Of a DNA stretch of 64,000 nucleotides, positions 37,467 to 48,149 are shown piece by piece. Each line of letters opens with the position of its first letter. The first letter of the stretch is position 1. Location of the stretch: NCBI GenBank assembly GCA_039029135.1, contig JBCCGT010000020.1:1-64000 (forward strand), given 5' to 3'. The notes below the pieces were generated by a model that saw nothing but the letters and a program-made list of their open reading frames with translations, did not search any database and was not told where the DNA came from. The position numbers were made by a program, and so were the translations under genes. The DNA comes from JALZVT01 sp039029135. Lineage in GTDB: Bacteria > Pseudomonadota > Gammaproteobacteria > Pseudomonadales > Azotimanducaceae.

Positions 37467-38787
37467 CGCTGACCCTCCAGCGCGTTCACCAGATCCTGAA
37501 AGTGGCGGCCGCGGGCTTCGAAGTTATCGAACTCGTCGAAGCTCGCACACGCCGGTGCGAGCAGCACCGTATCGCCCGCGACCGCGCCGTCGACGGCCGC
37601 CGCGAACGCGTCGTCAAGACCGCCGCAGCGCGACAGCGAGGCATGGCCCTGCAGCGCCGATGCGATGCGTGCGGCATCTTCGCCGTAGACGAGCACGCGG
37701 CGGGCATGCTTCGCGGCGGGCGCGGCCAGCGGCGCGAAGTCGGCGCCCTTGCCCTGACCGCCCAGCAACAGAATGACGCGCTCCCCCATGCCCTGCAGCG
37801 CCGCGACGCTGGCGCCCACGTTGGTCGCCTTGGAGTCGTCGACGTAGTGCACGCCGTCGATGGTCGCGACACGCTGCGCTCGATGCGGGAGCCCCACAAA
37901 CGAGCGCAGCGCGCACGCGTACTTGTCCGCCGCGGCGGAAACTTCGGGAATGCGGGGATGCTCAAGCGCGCCACACAGCGCCAGCGCCGCCAGCGCGTTG
38001 TTGGCGTTGTGCTGGCCGGCGAGCGGCAGCTGATCGCCTGGCAGTAGCGCGGCACCGTCGAACGTTAGCCAGCCGTCAGCGTTCACCGACCAGCGCGCAC
38101 CGTCGCCGAACGCGACGTCCTGGACCTGCGCGGGCCGCGGCGTCGTGCGCGCGTCTTCGGCGTTGTAGATGCGCTGCTCGGCGCTCGCGAAGATGCGCCG
38201 CTTGATTGCGGCATAACTGTCGATGTCGCCGTGGCGATCGAGGTGATCGTCGGAGACGTTCAGCACCGTCGCGGCGGCGAGTTCGAGCTTCGCCGCCAGC
38301 TCGATCTGGAAGCTCGACAGCTCCAGCACGTAGGCCTCGCGCGCGCCGTCCAGAATCGTCAGCGCCGGCGCGCCGATGTTGCCGCCCACGCCGACGTTGA
38401 GACCGAACGCCTCGAGCAGATGGCCGACCAGCGCCGTGACGGTGCTCTTGCCGTTCGTACCGGTGATGCCGATGACGGGCGCGTTCGCCGCGTCACAGAA
38501 CAGACCGATGTCGCAGTCGATGGCAACGTCTTCCGGCTTGCCGTCCAGCAGCGGATGCCGCGGACCCAGGCCAGGCGCGACGATCGCGCGCTCGACGCCG
38601 TTCCAGTCGACGCGGGCGTCTGGCCCGGTCTGGTAGTGAACGTCGGGGCAGTCCCTGGCCAAACCGACGAAACCGGGCGGCTCGGTGCGATCATCGATCG
38701 CGACGAGCGACGTTGTTCCATATAGATGACGCACGACGGCCGCGTTGCTGGCGCCCAGGCCGACGACGGCGGTGCTGCGCACTTCGC

Positions 38788-38791
<4 letters not shown>
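37463..38791 (-). CDS. murD: UDP-N-acetylmuramoyl-L-alanine-D-glutamate ligase
   Basis: Adds D-glutamate to UDP-MurNAc-L-Ala. It has 442 residues, the normal length. Motifs: VVGLGASNAAVVRHL at the start, P-loop GITGTNGKSTVTALV, ELSSFQIE, NVSDDHLDRHGD, YVDDSKATNVGAS and LLGGQGKGADF. The start overlaps the murE stop codon by 4 bases. In most relatives murF and mraY stand between murE and murD; neither is present here. Confidence 0.97.
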
Positions 38792-40271
<1,480 letters not shown>

Positions 40272-40275
<4 letters not shown>

Positions 40276-42005
40276 GCGTCGCGACCCGTTATAGACGGAC
40301 TGCGACGGCCGCGCGCCGCCGTCTCCACCGGTTCCGGCGTGATGGCCGGCGCGACGCCGAGCGTGCGCAGCGCGCGTTCGGCCACCCGCGCGAACACCGG
40401 TGCCGCGACGTCGCCGCCGCCGGCCAGACCGCGCTTCGGCTCGTCGATGACAACGACCAGCACGAACTCCGGCGCGTCCAGCGGTGCGATGCCCGCGAAC
40501 CAGGCAACGTGGCGGTCGACGTCGTAGCCGTCCTTGCCGACCTTGCGCGCGGTGCCGGTTTTACCGCCGACGCGAAAACCCGCGATCGCGCCTTCGGGCG
40601 CGGTGCCCTCGGGCGCGACGACGCCCGCAAGCATCTGCCGCACGGCGCGCGCGGCGTCAGGCTCGAACTGGGTCGGCGGTGGGGGTGCTGCGCGATCGTG
40701 GCGCAGCACGGTCACCGGATGCGCCGCTCCGTCGTTGGCCAGCGCGGCGTAGCCCTGCGCGAGCTGCAGCGGCGTCACCGAAAAACCGTAGCCGTAGCCC
40801 AGCGCCACGCGCGACAGCGGATCGCGCTGGGCGGGCAGGCTGCCCGCGGCTTCGCCCGGCAAACCCAAACCGGTCTGTCGACCGAAGCCGGCGCGCGCGA
40901 AGGCGTCGCGCACGCTGTCCTCCGGCAGCGCCAGCACGATCTTGCTGACGCCGACCTGGCTGGATTTCTGCAGCACGCCGCCGAGGTCGAGCACGCCGCG
41001 ATTGCCGGGATCCTGGATCAGTTTTTTGCCGACGGTTATGAAACCCGGCGTCGTGTCGACGCGGCTGTCGACGTCGAACGCGTCGCTTTCGAGTGCCGCG
41101 ATCAGCGTCAGCGGCTTCACCGTCGAGCCCGGCTCGAACGTGTCCGTGACCGCGCGGTTGCGCATGCGGTCGAACTCGCGCGCGATCGCGTTCGGGTTGT
41201 AGGCGGGCTGATTCACCAGCGCGAGCACCTCGCCGCTGGACGGTCGCAGCATGACGAGCGAACCGGAACGCGCGCCGTGACTGCTGACCGCCGCTTCGAG
41301 CTCTCGATGGGCGACGTACTGCAGACGCTGGTCGATGCTGAGATACAGATCGCGACCGAAACGCGCGGGCGCAATAGTCGCCAGGTCTTTCACGTTGCGG
41401 CCGCGGCGATCGCGCAGCACGCGCTTGCTGCCATTCTCGCCGCGCAGGCTGTCGTCGAAGGCGAGCTCGACACCCTCCAGGCCCTGGTCGTCGATGTCTG
41501 TGACGCCGACAAGATGCGCCGTCGACGCGCCCGCGGGATAGTAGCGGCGATATTCGCGATGCAGGCCGACGCCGGGGAGCGACAGCGCCAGTACCCGATC
41601 GGCCACGCTCGGCTCCAGCCGCCGCCGCAGCCAGACGAACGACTTGCCGGCTTGCGCGGCGAGCGTATCGGTCAGCTCGCGGCGAGCGTAGCCGAGCGCA
41701 TCCGCGAGCTGCGCGGCCTGCTGTGCGCTCAGTTCCTCACGCGCGTCGAAGGACACGGACACGACGGGCGTGCTGACCGCGAGCGGTTCGCCGTGGCGAT
41801 CGTAGATCACACCGCGATGCGCCGGCACCGCTTCGATGCGCACCGCACGCGCAGAGCCCTGACGAACGAGGAAGTCGCGCTCGTCCACCGCAAGCTGCAC
41901 AACGCGCCCGGCGACGACCACGACGGCGCCGACCAGCAGGCTGACGACCAGCGCGTGGCGCCAGACGGGCAGGGCAGGCGGCGGCGTTCGTTTGCGATTC
42001 GCCAT
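40272..42005 (-). CDS. ftsI: septal transpeptidase FtsI (PBP3)
   Basis: Class B penicillin-binding protein that crosslinks septal peptidoglycan with FtsW; 577 residues. One N-terminal helix (about 17-39) is followed by the pedestal domain with RGVIYDRHGEPLAVS and then the transpeptidase domain. Catalytic motifs: Ser294-Thr-Val-Lys297 (SxxK) and Lys482-Thr-Gly-Thr (KTG). The second motif, SSN in E. coli and Pseudomonas, reads Ser348-Ser-Gln350 in KSSQVGVSK; the glutamine codon is CAG. The remaining context is conserved, so the protein is probably active. Starts and stops overlap those of ftsL and murE. Confidence 0.96.
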
Positions 42006-42319
42006 CAGTCGCCTTTACCCCCGAGACCCCGGCGATCCCCGAGGCTGCCGACGGTCTGCGGAAAGCGCATGCCGAGCTGCTGCTCTGCAAGCAGATCGAC
42101 GCTGCGGTGGCTCGCCAGCGCCGCGCGTTCCAGCAGCAGGCGGCTGTGCTCCGCCAGCAGGCGATCGTGCTGGATGCGCTGGCTCTGCAGTTCGCCGTGC
42201 AGGCTGCGCATCTCCTGACTGGCCCGCGACGCCTCGACGCCGAGCAGCACGCAAACGCCGAGCGCGAGCGCGCACAGCAGCGCGAGCCGCCAGGGCGACT
42301 TGGCACTGTCCGCGGTCAC
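42005..42319 (-). CDS. ftsL: cell division protein FtsL
   Basis: Small bitopic divisome protein, 104 residues. A short tail and one membrane helix (WRLALLCALALGVCVLLGVEA) are followed by a heptad-like periplasmic coiled coil (MRSLHGELQSQRIQHDRLLAEHSRLLLERAALA) and the typical ending EQQLGMRFPQ. It partners with FtsB and FtsQ to activate FtsW-FtsI. It overlaps rsmH by 4 bases and ftsI by 1. Confidence 0.92.
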   Translation of the reverse strand: MTADSAKSPWRLALLCALALGVCVLLGVEASRASQEMRSLHGELQSQRIQHDRLLAEHSRLLLERAALASHRSVDLLAEQQLGMRFPQTVGSLGDRRGLGGKGD

Positions 42320-43248
42320 GCGAGCCGCTCCACCGTGCGCAGCACCGCGCTGCGCGCGCGGGGGTTGGTCTCGACCTCTGCGGCCGCCGGCTTGACGCGC
42401 TTATGCAGCTTCGCGCGACGGGGACCGTGCGCCTTGATCAGGTCGGCCTCGCGAATCGGCAGGCGGCGCGGCACGTCGGGGGGCGCGGCGAGATCGCGAA
42501 AGGCGCGCTTCACCAGTCGATCTTCTAGCGAGTGAAAGCTGATGACCGCCAGGCGACCGCCCGGACGCAGCAGATTCCAGGCGGCGGGCAGCGCGCGCTC
42601 GATCTGGCCGAGCTCGTCGTTGATGAAGATGCGGATCGCCTGGAACACGCGCGTGGCGGCGTGCTTGTTGCGGTCCGGCCGCGGCTGCGCGGCGGCGACG
42701 ACGGTCGCGAGCTCCACGGTGGTCTGCAGCGGGCGCGCGCGCTCGATCTCGCGCGCGATGCGGCGCGCGAAGCGCTCCTCGCCGTAATCGCGAAAGACGC
42801 GCTCCATCTCGGCGGCCGGGGCCGCGTTCAGCCAGTCGGCGGCGGTCTGGCCGGCGCTCTGGTCCATCCGCATGTCGAGCGGGCCGGCCGCGCGAAAGCT
42901 GAATCCGCGCTCGGCCTGGTCGAGCTGCGGCGACGACACCCCCAGATCGAACATCACGCCATCGACCTCGGTGTGCCCGTGGCGCGAGGCGAGTGCCGCG
43001 ATGGCGTCGAAGGCGCCGTGCTCGGCCTGCACCCGGGCGTCTTCTGCCTGCAACGCGCGCGCCTCGGCAAGTGCTGCACTGTCGCGGTCGAGCACCAGCA
43101 GCGTCGCGTCCGGCGCGAGCCGCTCGAGCAGCGCGCGCGAGTGGCCGCCGCGGCCGAAGGTTGCGTCGACGTAGGTGCCGGAGGTGTCGGTAAGCACCGC
43201 GTCGAGCAGTTCCTGCAGTAACACGGGGAGGTGGGCGGCGGCGCTCAA
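42316..43248 (-). CDS. rsmH: 16S rRNA (cytosine1402-N4)-methyltransferase
   Basis: SAM-dependent methyltransferase acting on C1402 of 16S rRNA (formerly MraW); 310 residues. Characteristic blocks: HLPVLLQELLDAV, GTYVDATFGRGGHSRALL (SAM binding), FDLGVSSPQLDQAERGFSFRAAGPLDMRMD, INDELGQIERALP and LAVISFHSLEDRLVKRAF. The start overlaps the mraZ stop codon by 4 bases. It works with RsmI, encoded at 45383-46234, which adds the 2'-O-methyl group to the same nucleotide. Confidence 0.97.
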   Translation of the reverse strand: MSAAAHLPVLLQELLDAVLTDTSGTYVDATFGRGGHSRALLERLAPDATLLVLDRDSAALAEARALQAEDARVQAEHGAFDAIAALASRHGHTEVDGVMFDLGVSSPQLDQAERGFSFRAAGPLDMRMDQSAGQTAADWLNAAPAAEMERVFRDYGEERFARRIAREIERARPLQTTVELATVVAAAQPRPDRNKHAATRVFQAIRIFINDELGQIERALPAAWNLLRPGGRLAVISFHSLEDRLVKRAFRDLAAPPDVPRRLPIREADLIKAHGPRRAKLHKRVKPAAAEVETNPRARSAVLRTVERLA

Positions 43249-43703
43249 ATCGAGAATCCGTTTAGTTCATCCAGCTCATCCAGCGTGCGAATCGCGTCGC
43301 TGTCGAGCCAGCTGTTCTTGCGCTCGGTCCAGTTCGCCTCGTCCCAGATCTCGACCTTGTTGCCCTGGCCGACCAGCACGATCTGCTTGCCCAAGCCCGC
43401 GTGCTCACGCAGCGGCTTCGGCAGCAGCAGGCGGCCCTGCCCATCGAGTTCAAGATCGGTCGCGTGACCGATCATCAGCCGCTGCACCGTGCGGATGTCG
43501 CGGCGCACGTTGGCGAGATTGACGAGGGTGTCCTGCACCCGCTCCCACGCGGACAGCGGATACAGCAGCAGCGCACGCTCGGCCAGGTCGATGGTGACGA
43601 CCACGCGACCCTCGGCCTCGCCCTGCATCTGCTCGCGCACGCGCGCGGGCACCAGCAAGCGGGACTTGCCGTCGAGGGTGACCTTGTTGATGCCCCGAAA
43701 CAC
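43245..43703 (-). CDS. mraZ: MraZ transcriptional regulator
   Basis: AbrB-like DNA-binding protein and first gene of the dcw cluster. In E. coli it represses its own operon by binding repeats near the promoter. From GTG 43703 it has 152 residues, exactly the E. coli length, opening with FRGINKVTLDGKSRLLVPARVREQM and repeating the motif as LELDGQGRLLLPKPLREHAGL. The longer frame to 43778 adds a basic segment without homology. The ribosome site before GTG is weak. Four candidate operator repeats and a promoter lie upstream at 43859-43931. Confidence 0.93.
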   Translation of the reverse strand: MFRGINKVTLDGKSRLLVPARVREQMQGEAEGRVVVTIDLAERALLLYPLSAWERVQDTLVNLANVRRDIRTVQRLMIGHATDLELDGQGRLLLPKPLREHAGLGKQIVLVGQGNKVEIWDEANWTERKNSWLDSDAIRTLDELDELNGFSI

Positions 43704-43858
43704 GCTGCTTGTGGTGGTATTTGGGCGTGGACGCGCAGCCGCACGGCACAGAGTGAGCGTGCCCGCAGATCGGCGCACCTCAGCGCGAACCGCCGAGTGA
43801 AATCAGCGTCTTAGACCCGATCTAACCTCGAACGAGGCCGGATGCGGAGCCGGATTTC

Positions 43859-43893
43859 ACCCGCAAATACCCACTCTTTCCCACTTTATTCCA
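43859..43893 (-). promoter_or_regulatory. MraZ operator: four 10-bp-phased TGGGA-type repeats
   Basis: Read on the minus strand the units are TGGAA (43889-43893), TGGGA (43879-43883), TGGGT (43869-43873) and CGGGT (43859-43863), each separated by exactly five bases. Known MraZ sites are TGGGA-type boxes with five-base spacers, so the match in sequence and period is close. They begin just after the predicted transcription start, consistent with autorepression of the dcw operon. Confidence 0.85.
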
Positions 43894-43902
43894 GAAGCGG
43901 CG

Positions 43903-43931
43903 ACCCTAAAGGGGCACCCCTGTGGAGTCAA
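43903..43931 (-). promoter_or_regulatory. candidate sigma-70 promoter of the dcw operon
   Basis: TTGACT (43926-43931, minus strand) and TAGGGT (43903-43908) are separated by 17 bases. The -35 hexamer is strong and the -10 weak. Transcription would begin near 43896, directly before the first MraZ operator repeat, as in E. coli. No better candidate was found between here and vapB. Confidence 0.55.
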
Positions 43932-44205
43932 GCGGGAAAACTAGGATAACTAACGGAAATATAAGGATTTTTTTTATCGCGGATGGCGATTCGAAGCAAG
44001 TGTTCGGTGATTCTGTACGAGTATTAGTCGCTTGAGGACAGAAGCTAGAAAATACTTTAAGAGTCGCCTGTTGCTCTATCCGCGGACTAGCCTCCCTGAT
44101 CCCCTCATCCAGAATCAAGGCATATGTCGCTGCTCTGATATCAGACTGATATATCTCTAAAGTATATCTTTTCCGGTATAATCCGGCTGCTGAACGGGAG
44201 ATTCC
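43932..44205. promoter_or_regulatory. AT-rich divergent region between mraZ promoter and vapB
   Basis: No credible gene; the leftward open frame 43906-44262 has no ribosome site or domain. The right end looks like a toxin-antitoxin operator: TGATATCAGACTGATATATC (44137-44156) contains repeated TGATAT and a GATATATC palindrome, and AAAGTATATCTTTT (44159-44172) is a near-palindrome. TATAAT at 44177-44182 is a perfect -10 hexamer, with GGGAG just ahead of the vapB ATG. A matching -35 was not clear. Repeats overlapping the core promoter fit autorepression by VapB/VapBC. Confidence 0.6.
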
Positions 44206-44481
44206 ATGTCCGATCCCAATAGCAACGACTCCGCCCGAGTCTTCATGTCCGGTAAGTCGCAAGCCGTGCGACTGCCGAAGAAATACCGTTTCCCCGCGGA
44301 CTGCGACATGGTGTCAATCCGCCGGGTCGGCGACGCCCTGATTCTCACGCCGCGCTACGAGACCTGGGACAGCCTGCTCGCCGCAATGGGGCCGGCCGAT
44401 GACGGCTTCGAAACCGCGACGTTGGGCGCCCGACAAGAGGAGCTGCCCGACGACCAACCAAGGGCGCACTTTGACGAATGA
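44206..44481 (+). CDS. vapB: VapB-type antitoxin
   Basis: Small AbrB/MazE-fold antitoxin, 91 residues. The DNA-binding swapped-hairpin part is ARVFMSGKSQAVRLPKKYRFP, a classical VapB motif, followed by VSIRRVGDALILTPR. The acidic C-terminal tail (about 55-91) would wrap the toxin. GGGAG precedes ATG 44206. It overlaps the toxin gene by 4 bases (ATGA), as in most such pairs. It neutralises the VapC next to it and represses the pair's promoter by family analogy. Confidence 0.93.
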   Translation: MSDPNSNDSARVFMSGKSQAVRLPKKYRFPADCDMVSIRRVGDALILTPRYETWDSLLAAMGPADDGFETATLGARQEELPDDQPRAHFDE

Positions 44482-44888
44482 GCGCATCCGGGGCGGATCC
44501 GCGGCACGCCGCGATGCTGGATACGGACACCTGCATCTACGCCATTAATCGCCGACCGAATCTGACGCTGCGGACGCCGCTGCACCGCTGCTGCGTCTCA
44601 AGCGTCGTGCGCGGCGAGCTCGAATACGGCTTATTGAACAGCGAGCGTCGGCCGACAACGCGGGCCAATCTGGAACGCTTCCTTGGGAGCCTGTCGATCC
44701 GAGACGTTACGGAAACGGTGGCCGTCGCTTACGCGCACATCCGCTTTGCGCTGCGCGCGCAGCCTATCGGGCCGACGGACCTGTGGATTGCCGCGCACGC
44801 CATTGCGCTCGACCTGCCGCTCGTCACCAACAACACGCGCGAGTTTGCGCGCGTGCCCGATCTGCGGGTCGAGAACTGGCTGGGTTAG
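44478..44888 (+). CDS. vapC: VapC-type PIN-domain toxin
   Basis: PIN-domain ribonuclease toxin, 136 residues from the coupled ATG at 44478; the conserved domain starts at MLDTDTCIYAIN (ATG 44514), so a shorter form is possible. Metal-binding acidic residues are visible in LDTD, in VVRGELEYGLL and in IGPTDLWIAAHAIAL, followed by the usual LVTNNTREFARVPDLRVENW ending. Family members cleave initiator tRNA or other RNAs. The pair lies between rnpB and the dcw operon, a place normally empty, and is probably a transferred insertion. All active-site residues look intact. Confidence 0.93.
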   Translation: MSASGADPRHAAMLDTDTCIYAINRRPNLTLRTPLHRCCVSSVVRGELEYGLLNSERRPTTRANLERFLGSLSIRDVTETVAVAYAHIRFALRAQPIGPTDLWIAAHAIALDLPLVTNNTREFARVPDLRVENWLG

Positions 44889-44931
44889 TTCCGTCGAGCG
44901 CAGACGAGAACGGATGCAACAAGAAAAAAAT

Positions 44932-45285
<354 letters not shown>

Positions 45286-45291
45286 GGGTGG

Positions 45292-45300
45292 AAGGATAAC
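45292..45300 (-). promoter_or_regulatory. extended -10 element of rnpB
   Basis: The minus strand reads TGTTATCCT, an extended -10 (TGnTATnnT) seven bases ahead of the predicted 5' end of RNase P RNA. No good -35 hexamer sits 17 bases further up, which is common for extended -10 promoters. Confidence 0.5.
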
Positions 45301-45309
45301 AGGAGGGGG

Positions 45310-45366
45310 TTTTGGACACCCACGCAGGAAGGGGCTTTTCAGCAGTTTTGGAGTTTTGGACACCCA
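45310..45366. repeat. 13-base direct repeat upstream of rnpB
   Basis: TTTTGGACACCCA occurs at 45310-45322 and again at 45354-45366, 44 bases apart, in the short space between rsmI and rnpB. It could be a binding site for an rnpB regulator or a remnant of a local duplication. Confidence 0.6.
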
Positions 45367-45382
45367 TACCGCGGTGCGGGCG

Positions 45383-46234
45383 CTACTCCGACTCCTGATC
45401 GGGTTTGCGCGCCAGTGCCTGCTGATACAGCGCGCGCTTCGACGCCCCCGTCGCACGGGCGGTAAGACGCGCGGCCTGGGCGGGCGGCAGTTCCTCGAGC
45501 AGCACGTCGAGCAGCGCGGTTGCCGCGCCCACATCACGCTCCTCACCGGAACCCGCAACCACCAGCGCGAACTCGCCCCGCACCGCGTCGCGTGCGGTGA
45601 GTTGGTGCTTACATTCCGGCGCGGTCCCGTAAAGCAGCGACTCGTGCAGCTTGGTCAGCTCGCGCCCAATAAAGAGCAGCCGATCTGGCGCCAGCGCAGC
45701 GATGTCGTCGAGCAGCTGGGTAATGCGATGCACCGACTCGAACAGCAGGGTCGCGGCCGGGCGCGCGAGCAGGGCCTCGATCGCCGCACGACGGGTCTTA
45801 CCCTTGGCCGGCAGAAAACCGGCAAAGACATAATCAGTGAGCGGGATCGGGCACGCCGACAGCAGGGTCGACGCGGCGCTGGGTCCCGGCAGCGGGACGA
45901 CGCGCGGGCGGCGCTCGGTCGGGGTCTCCCACAGCGTCCGCAGCAACACATGGCCGGGGTCCGACACCTGCGGCGTGCCGGCGTCGCTGACCAGTGCAAT
46001 GTCCTCGCCGGCCTGCAGCCGGGCTAGTAGCGCGGGGGCCTGGTCGCGCTCGTTGTGCTCGTGCACCGCGATCAGGGTCGGCGCCGGAACACCCAGCAGC
46101 CCAAGCAGTTTGCGACATTGCCGCGTGTCCTCGGCGGCAATGACGCCTACCGCAGAAAGCACGGCGCGCGCACGCTCGGTGATATCCTGCAGGTTCCCGA
46201 TCGGTGTAGGCACGATGTACAAAACGCCTGACAT
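45383..46234 (-). CDS. rsmI: 16S rRNA (cytidine1402-2'-O)-methyltransferase
   Basis: Methylates the 2'-OH of C1402 in 16S rRNA. It has 283 residues with the tetrapyrrole-methylase-like fold: LYIVPTPIGNLQDITERA, EDTRQCRKLL, SDAGTPQVSDPG, PLPGPSA and FAGFLPAKGKTR. The C-terminal helical region is Ala/Arg-rich. It is divergent from lpoA; the two starts overlap by about 20 bases. The usual order rnpB-rsmI-lpoA is kept. Confidence 0.95.
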   Translation of the reverse strand: MSGVLYIVPTPIGNLQDITERARAVLSAVGVIAAEDTRQCRKLLGLLGVPAPTLIAVHEHNERDQAPALLARLQAGEDIALVSDAGTPQVSDPGHVLLRTLWETPTERRPRVVPLPGPSAASTLLSACPIPLTDYVFAGFLPAKGKTRRAAIEALLARPAATLLFESVHRITQLLDDIAALAPDRLLFIGRELTKLHESLLYGTAPECKHQLTARDAVRGEFALVVAGSGEERDVGAATALLDVLLEELPPAQAARLTARATGASKRALYQQALARKPDQESE

Positions 46235-48149
46235 TTCTTACCCGCCGCCTCGGCCGCACGCCAACATTAGACGGCGCGCGCCGCTGCGCTTCCTCGCCGT
46301 GATGATCGGCATTGTGCTGCTCGCCGCCTGTGAAAGCACGCCAACGCGCCCGCCGGACGCGGGAGTAGAGGTCGCAACCCCCGAAGCGATCGTCACCGCC
46401 AGCGCCGACGCGCTGGTGAACGCCGCACAGGCAGCGCCGCCGGAGACGGCCGCCATGCTCTGGTTGGAGGCCGCCGCTGCGCTGGTCGCGGAATCGCGGC
46501 TGGAGGAGGCGTCCGCCGCCCTCGCAGAAGCCGAGCGCTTCGAACTGGACGAGGACGGCATCTTCGAACGCGACGCGATCGCCATCAGCATGCTGTTGGC
46601 GCGCAACGACCTGCGCGGCGCGCGCGGCGCACTACGCCGATTGCTGCCGGTGACCGACGACCAGGACAAGCGCTACCGCGGCCTCGCGCTCGAGCTCGCC
46701 AACCGCCATCGGGATCCTGCGCTGATCGCCGACCGCCTGCTGGCACAGGGTCCGCCGCCAGCGCGGGCCCAGTTCAATAACTACATCGCTCAGACCTGGC
46801 ATCACATCGGCCGCGCACCCCACGCCGCGGTGCAGGCGCGCCTGCGCGGGGGGCCGCGCCAGACGCGAGACTGGTGGCAGCTACGCGCCGACATGCTGGC
46901 TGCGTTCGACCACAAGGGCGAGCGGCGCGCGCTGCTGCGCTGGCAGGCGACCCATCCGCGCCATCCGCTAAGCGAGGCGTTGCCGCCGTCGCTCGCCGCA
47001 CTGCGCGAGGCCACGCCGACACAGCGGCATCTGGTGCTGCTGGTCCCTCAGAGTGGGCCGCTTGCCGCCGCCGGACGTGCCGTGCGCGACGGTTTTCTGG
47101 CCGCGCAGCTCCATCAGGGCGCAGCGGCGACTCATCGCATTACGGTGCTGGACAGCGCGGCGGCGCCCATCGAGCGTCTCTACGCCGACGCCGCGGCGCT
47201 CGCGCCCGACGCGATCGTCGGGCCGCTGGACAAAAAGCGCGTCGCGCAACTGAACGCGCTGAACCCCGAGGTGCCGACGCTGCTGCTGAACTATCTGCCA
47301 GATAACGCGCGCCCGGCAGACAAGGTGCTGCAGCTTGGCATCGCGGTCGAAGATGAGTCATATGCCATCGCCAGCCGCCTGCGCGCAGAGAACATCGAGC
47401 GCGTGCTGCTGCTGCACAACGAAAAGGCCTGGTCGCTGCGCGCCAAGGAGGCGCTGTTGGACGCGCTCGCCAGCGTCGGCCTTGGCGGCAACATCGAAGA
47501 CACAACGGGCGCATTAGCCACCTCAGTAGTGGGTGTCGCGAGCTCGCCTAGCGTCACCCAACTGACCCAGGTCGTCGGCCGCGCGTTTCTCGTCGACGGC
47601 AGCCACGCGCGGCATCGCCGACTGCAGCAGATCCTCGGCACCGAGATCGAGTTCGTGCCGCGCGCGCGCCGCGACACGGACGCCGTGGTCGCCTTCCTGG
47701 ACGGTCCGGAGGCGCGCGCGCTGCGGCCGGCGCTGAAGTTCCACTTCTCCGATCACCTGCCGGTTTACACCTCGTCACAGGCGCTGCGGCGGGTGGCCAA
47801 ACGCGATCTGCGCGATCTGCGCGGCTTCAACGTCTGCGAGATTCCCTGGCGACTCGACAACTCCGGGCTCAAGGGCGAGGTCACTAGCGCCTTCAGCGGC
47901 AGCAGCGGCTCGACCGCGTCCCTCTATGCCCTCGGAATCGACGCGTTTCGCATCGGCGATCGACTGCCCAGCGCGCTGAGCGATTCGAGTCTGAGGCTGC
48001 TCGGCGCAACCGGCGAGCTATCTATCGACGTGGCGGGCAAGCTGCGACGCGACCTGGCGTGGCATTCGATCGGGCCAGACGGCCTGACGCCGCTGCCGCC
48101 TCCCGAGGACACAACGCTACCGGGGTCTAGCACCGCCGCAGGCGAGTGA
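46215..48149 (+). CDS. lpoA: LpoA-type lipoprotein activator of penicillin-binding protein 1A
   Basis: Outer-membrane lipoprotein that activates PBP1A from outside the wall. From ATG 46215 it has 644 residues (E. coli 678). The N-terminus has an arginine-rich n-region, a hydrophobic core and a lipobox LLAAC near residue 39. Then comes a helical TPR-like domain (to about 260) and a C-terminal periplasmic-binding-like domain beginning QRHLVLLVPQSGPLAAAGRAVRDGFLAA and containing IVGPLDKKRVAQLNAL. The frame upstream to 45837 overlaps rsmI antisense and is rejected. The start is uncertain: ATG 46302 would leave too short a signal peptide. The stop overlaps the yraN start. Confidence 0.87.
   Translation: MYKTPDISYPPPRPHANIRRRAPLRFLAVMIGIVLLAACESTPTRPPDAGVEVATPEAIVTASADALVNAAQAAPPETAAMLWLEAAAALVAESRLEEASAALAEAERFELDEDGIFERDAIAISMLLARNDLRGARGALRRLLPVTDDQDKRYRGLALELANRHRDPALIADRLLAQGPPPARAQFNNYIAQTWHHIGRAPHAAVQARLRGGPRQTRDWWQLRADMLAAFDHKGERRALLRWQATHPRHPLSEALPPSLAALREATPTQRHLVLLVPQSGPLAAAGRAVRDGFLAAQLHQGAAATHRITVLDSAAAPIERLYADAAALAPDAIVGPLDKKRVAQLNALNPEVPTLLLNYLPDNARPADKVLQLGIAVEDESYAIASRLRAENIERVLLLHNEKAWSLRAKEALLDALASVGLGGNIEDTTGALATSVVGVASSPSVTQLTQVVGRAFLVDGSHARHRRLQQILGTEIEFVPRARRDTDAVVAFLDGPEARALRPALKFHFSDHLPVYTSSQALRRVAKRDLRDLRGFNVCEIPWRLDNSGLKGEVTSAFSGSSGSTASLYALGIDAFRIGDRLPSALSDSSLRLLGATGELSIDVAGKLRRDLAWHSIGPDGLTPLPPPEDTTLPGSSTAAGE

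Noticed and set aside
43906..44262. 118-codon leftward frame between mraZ and vapB
   Set aside because: No ribosome site or known domain, and it crosses the vapB start and the dcw promoter.
45310..45366. Start of a CRISPR array
   Set aside because: Only two short units, no spacer series and no cas genes in the window.
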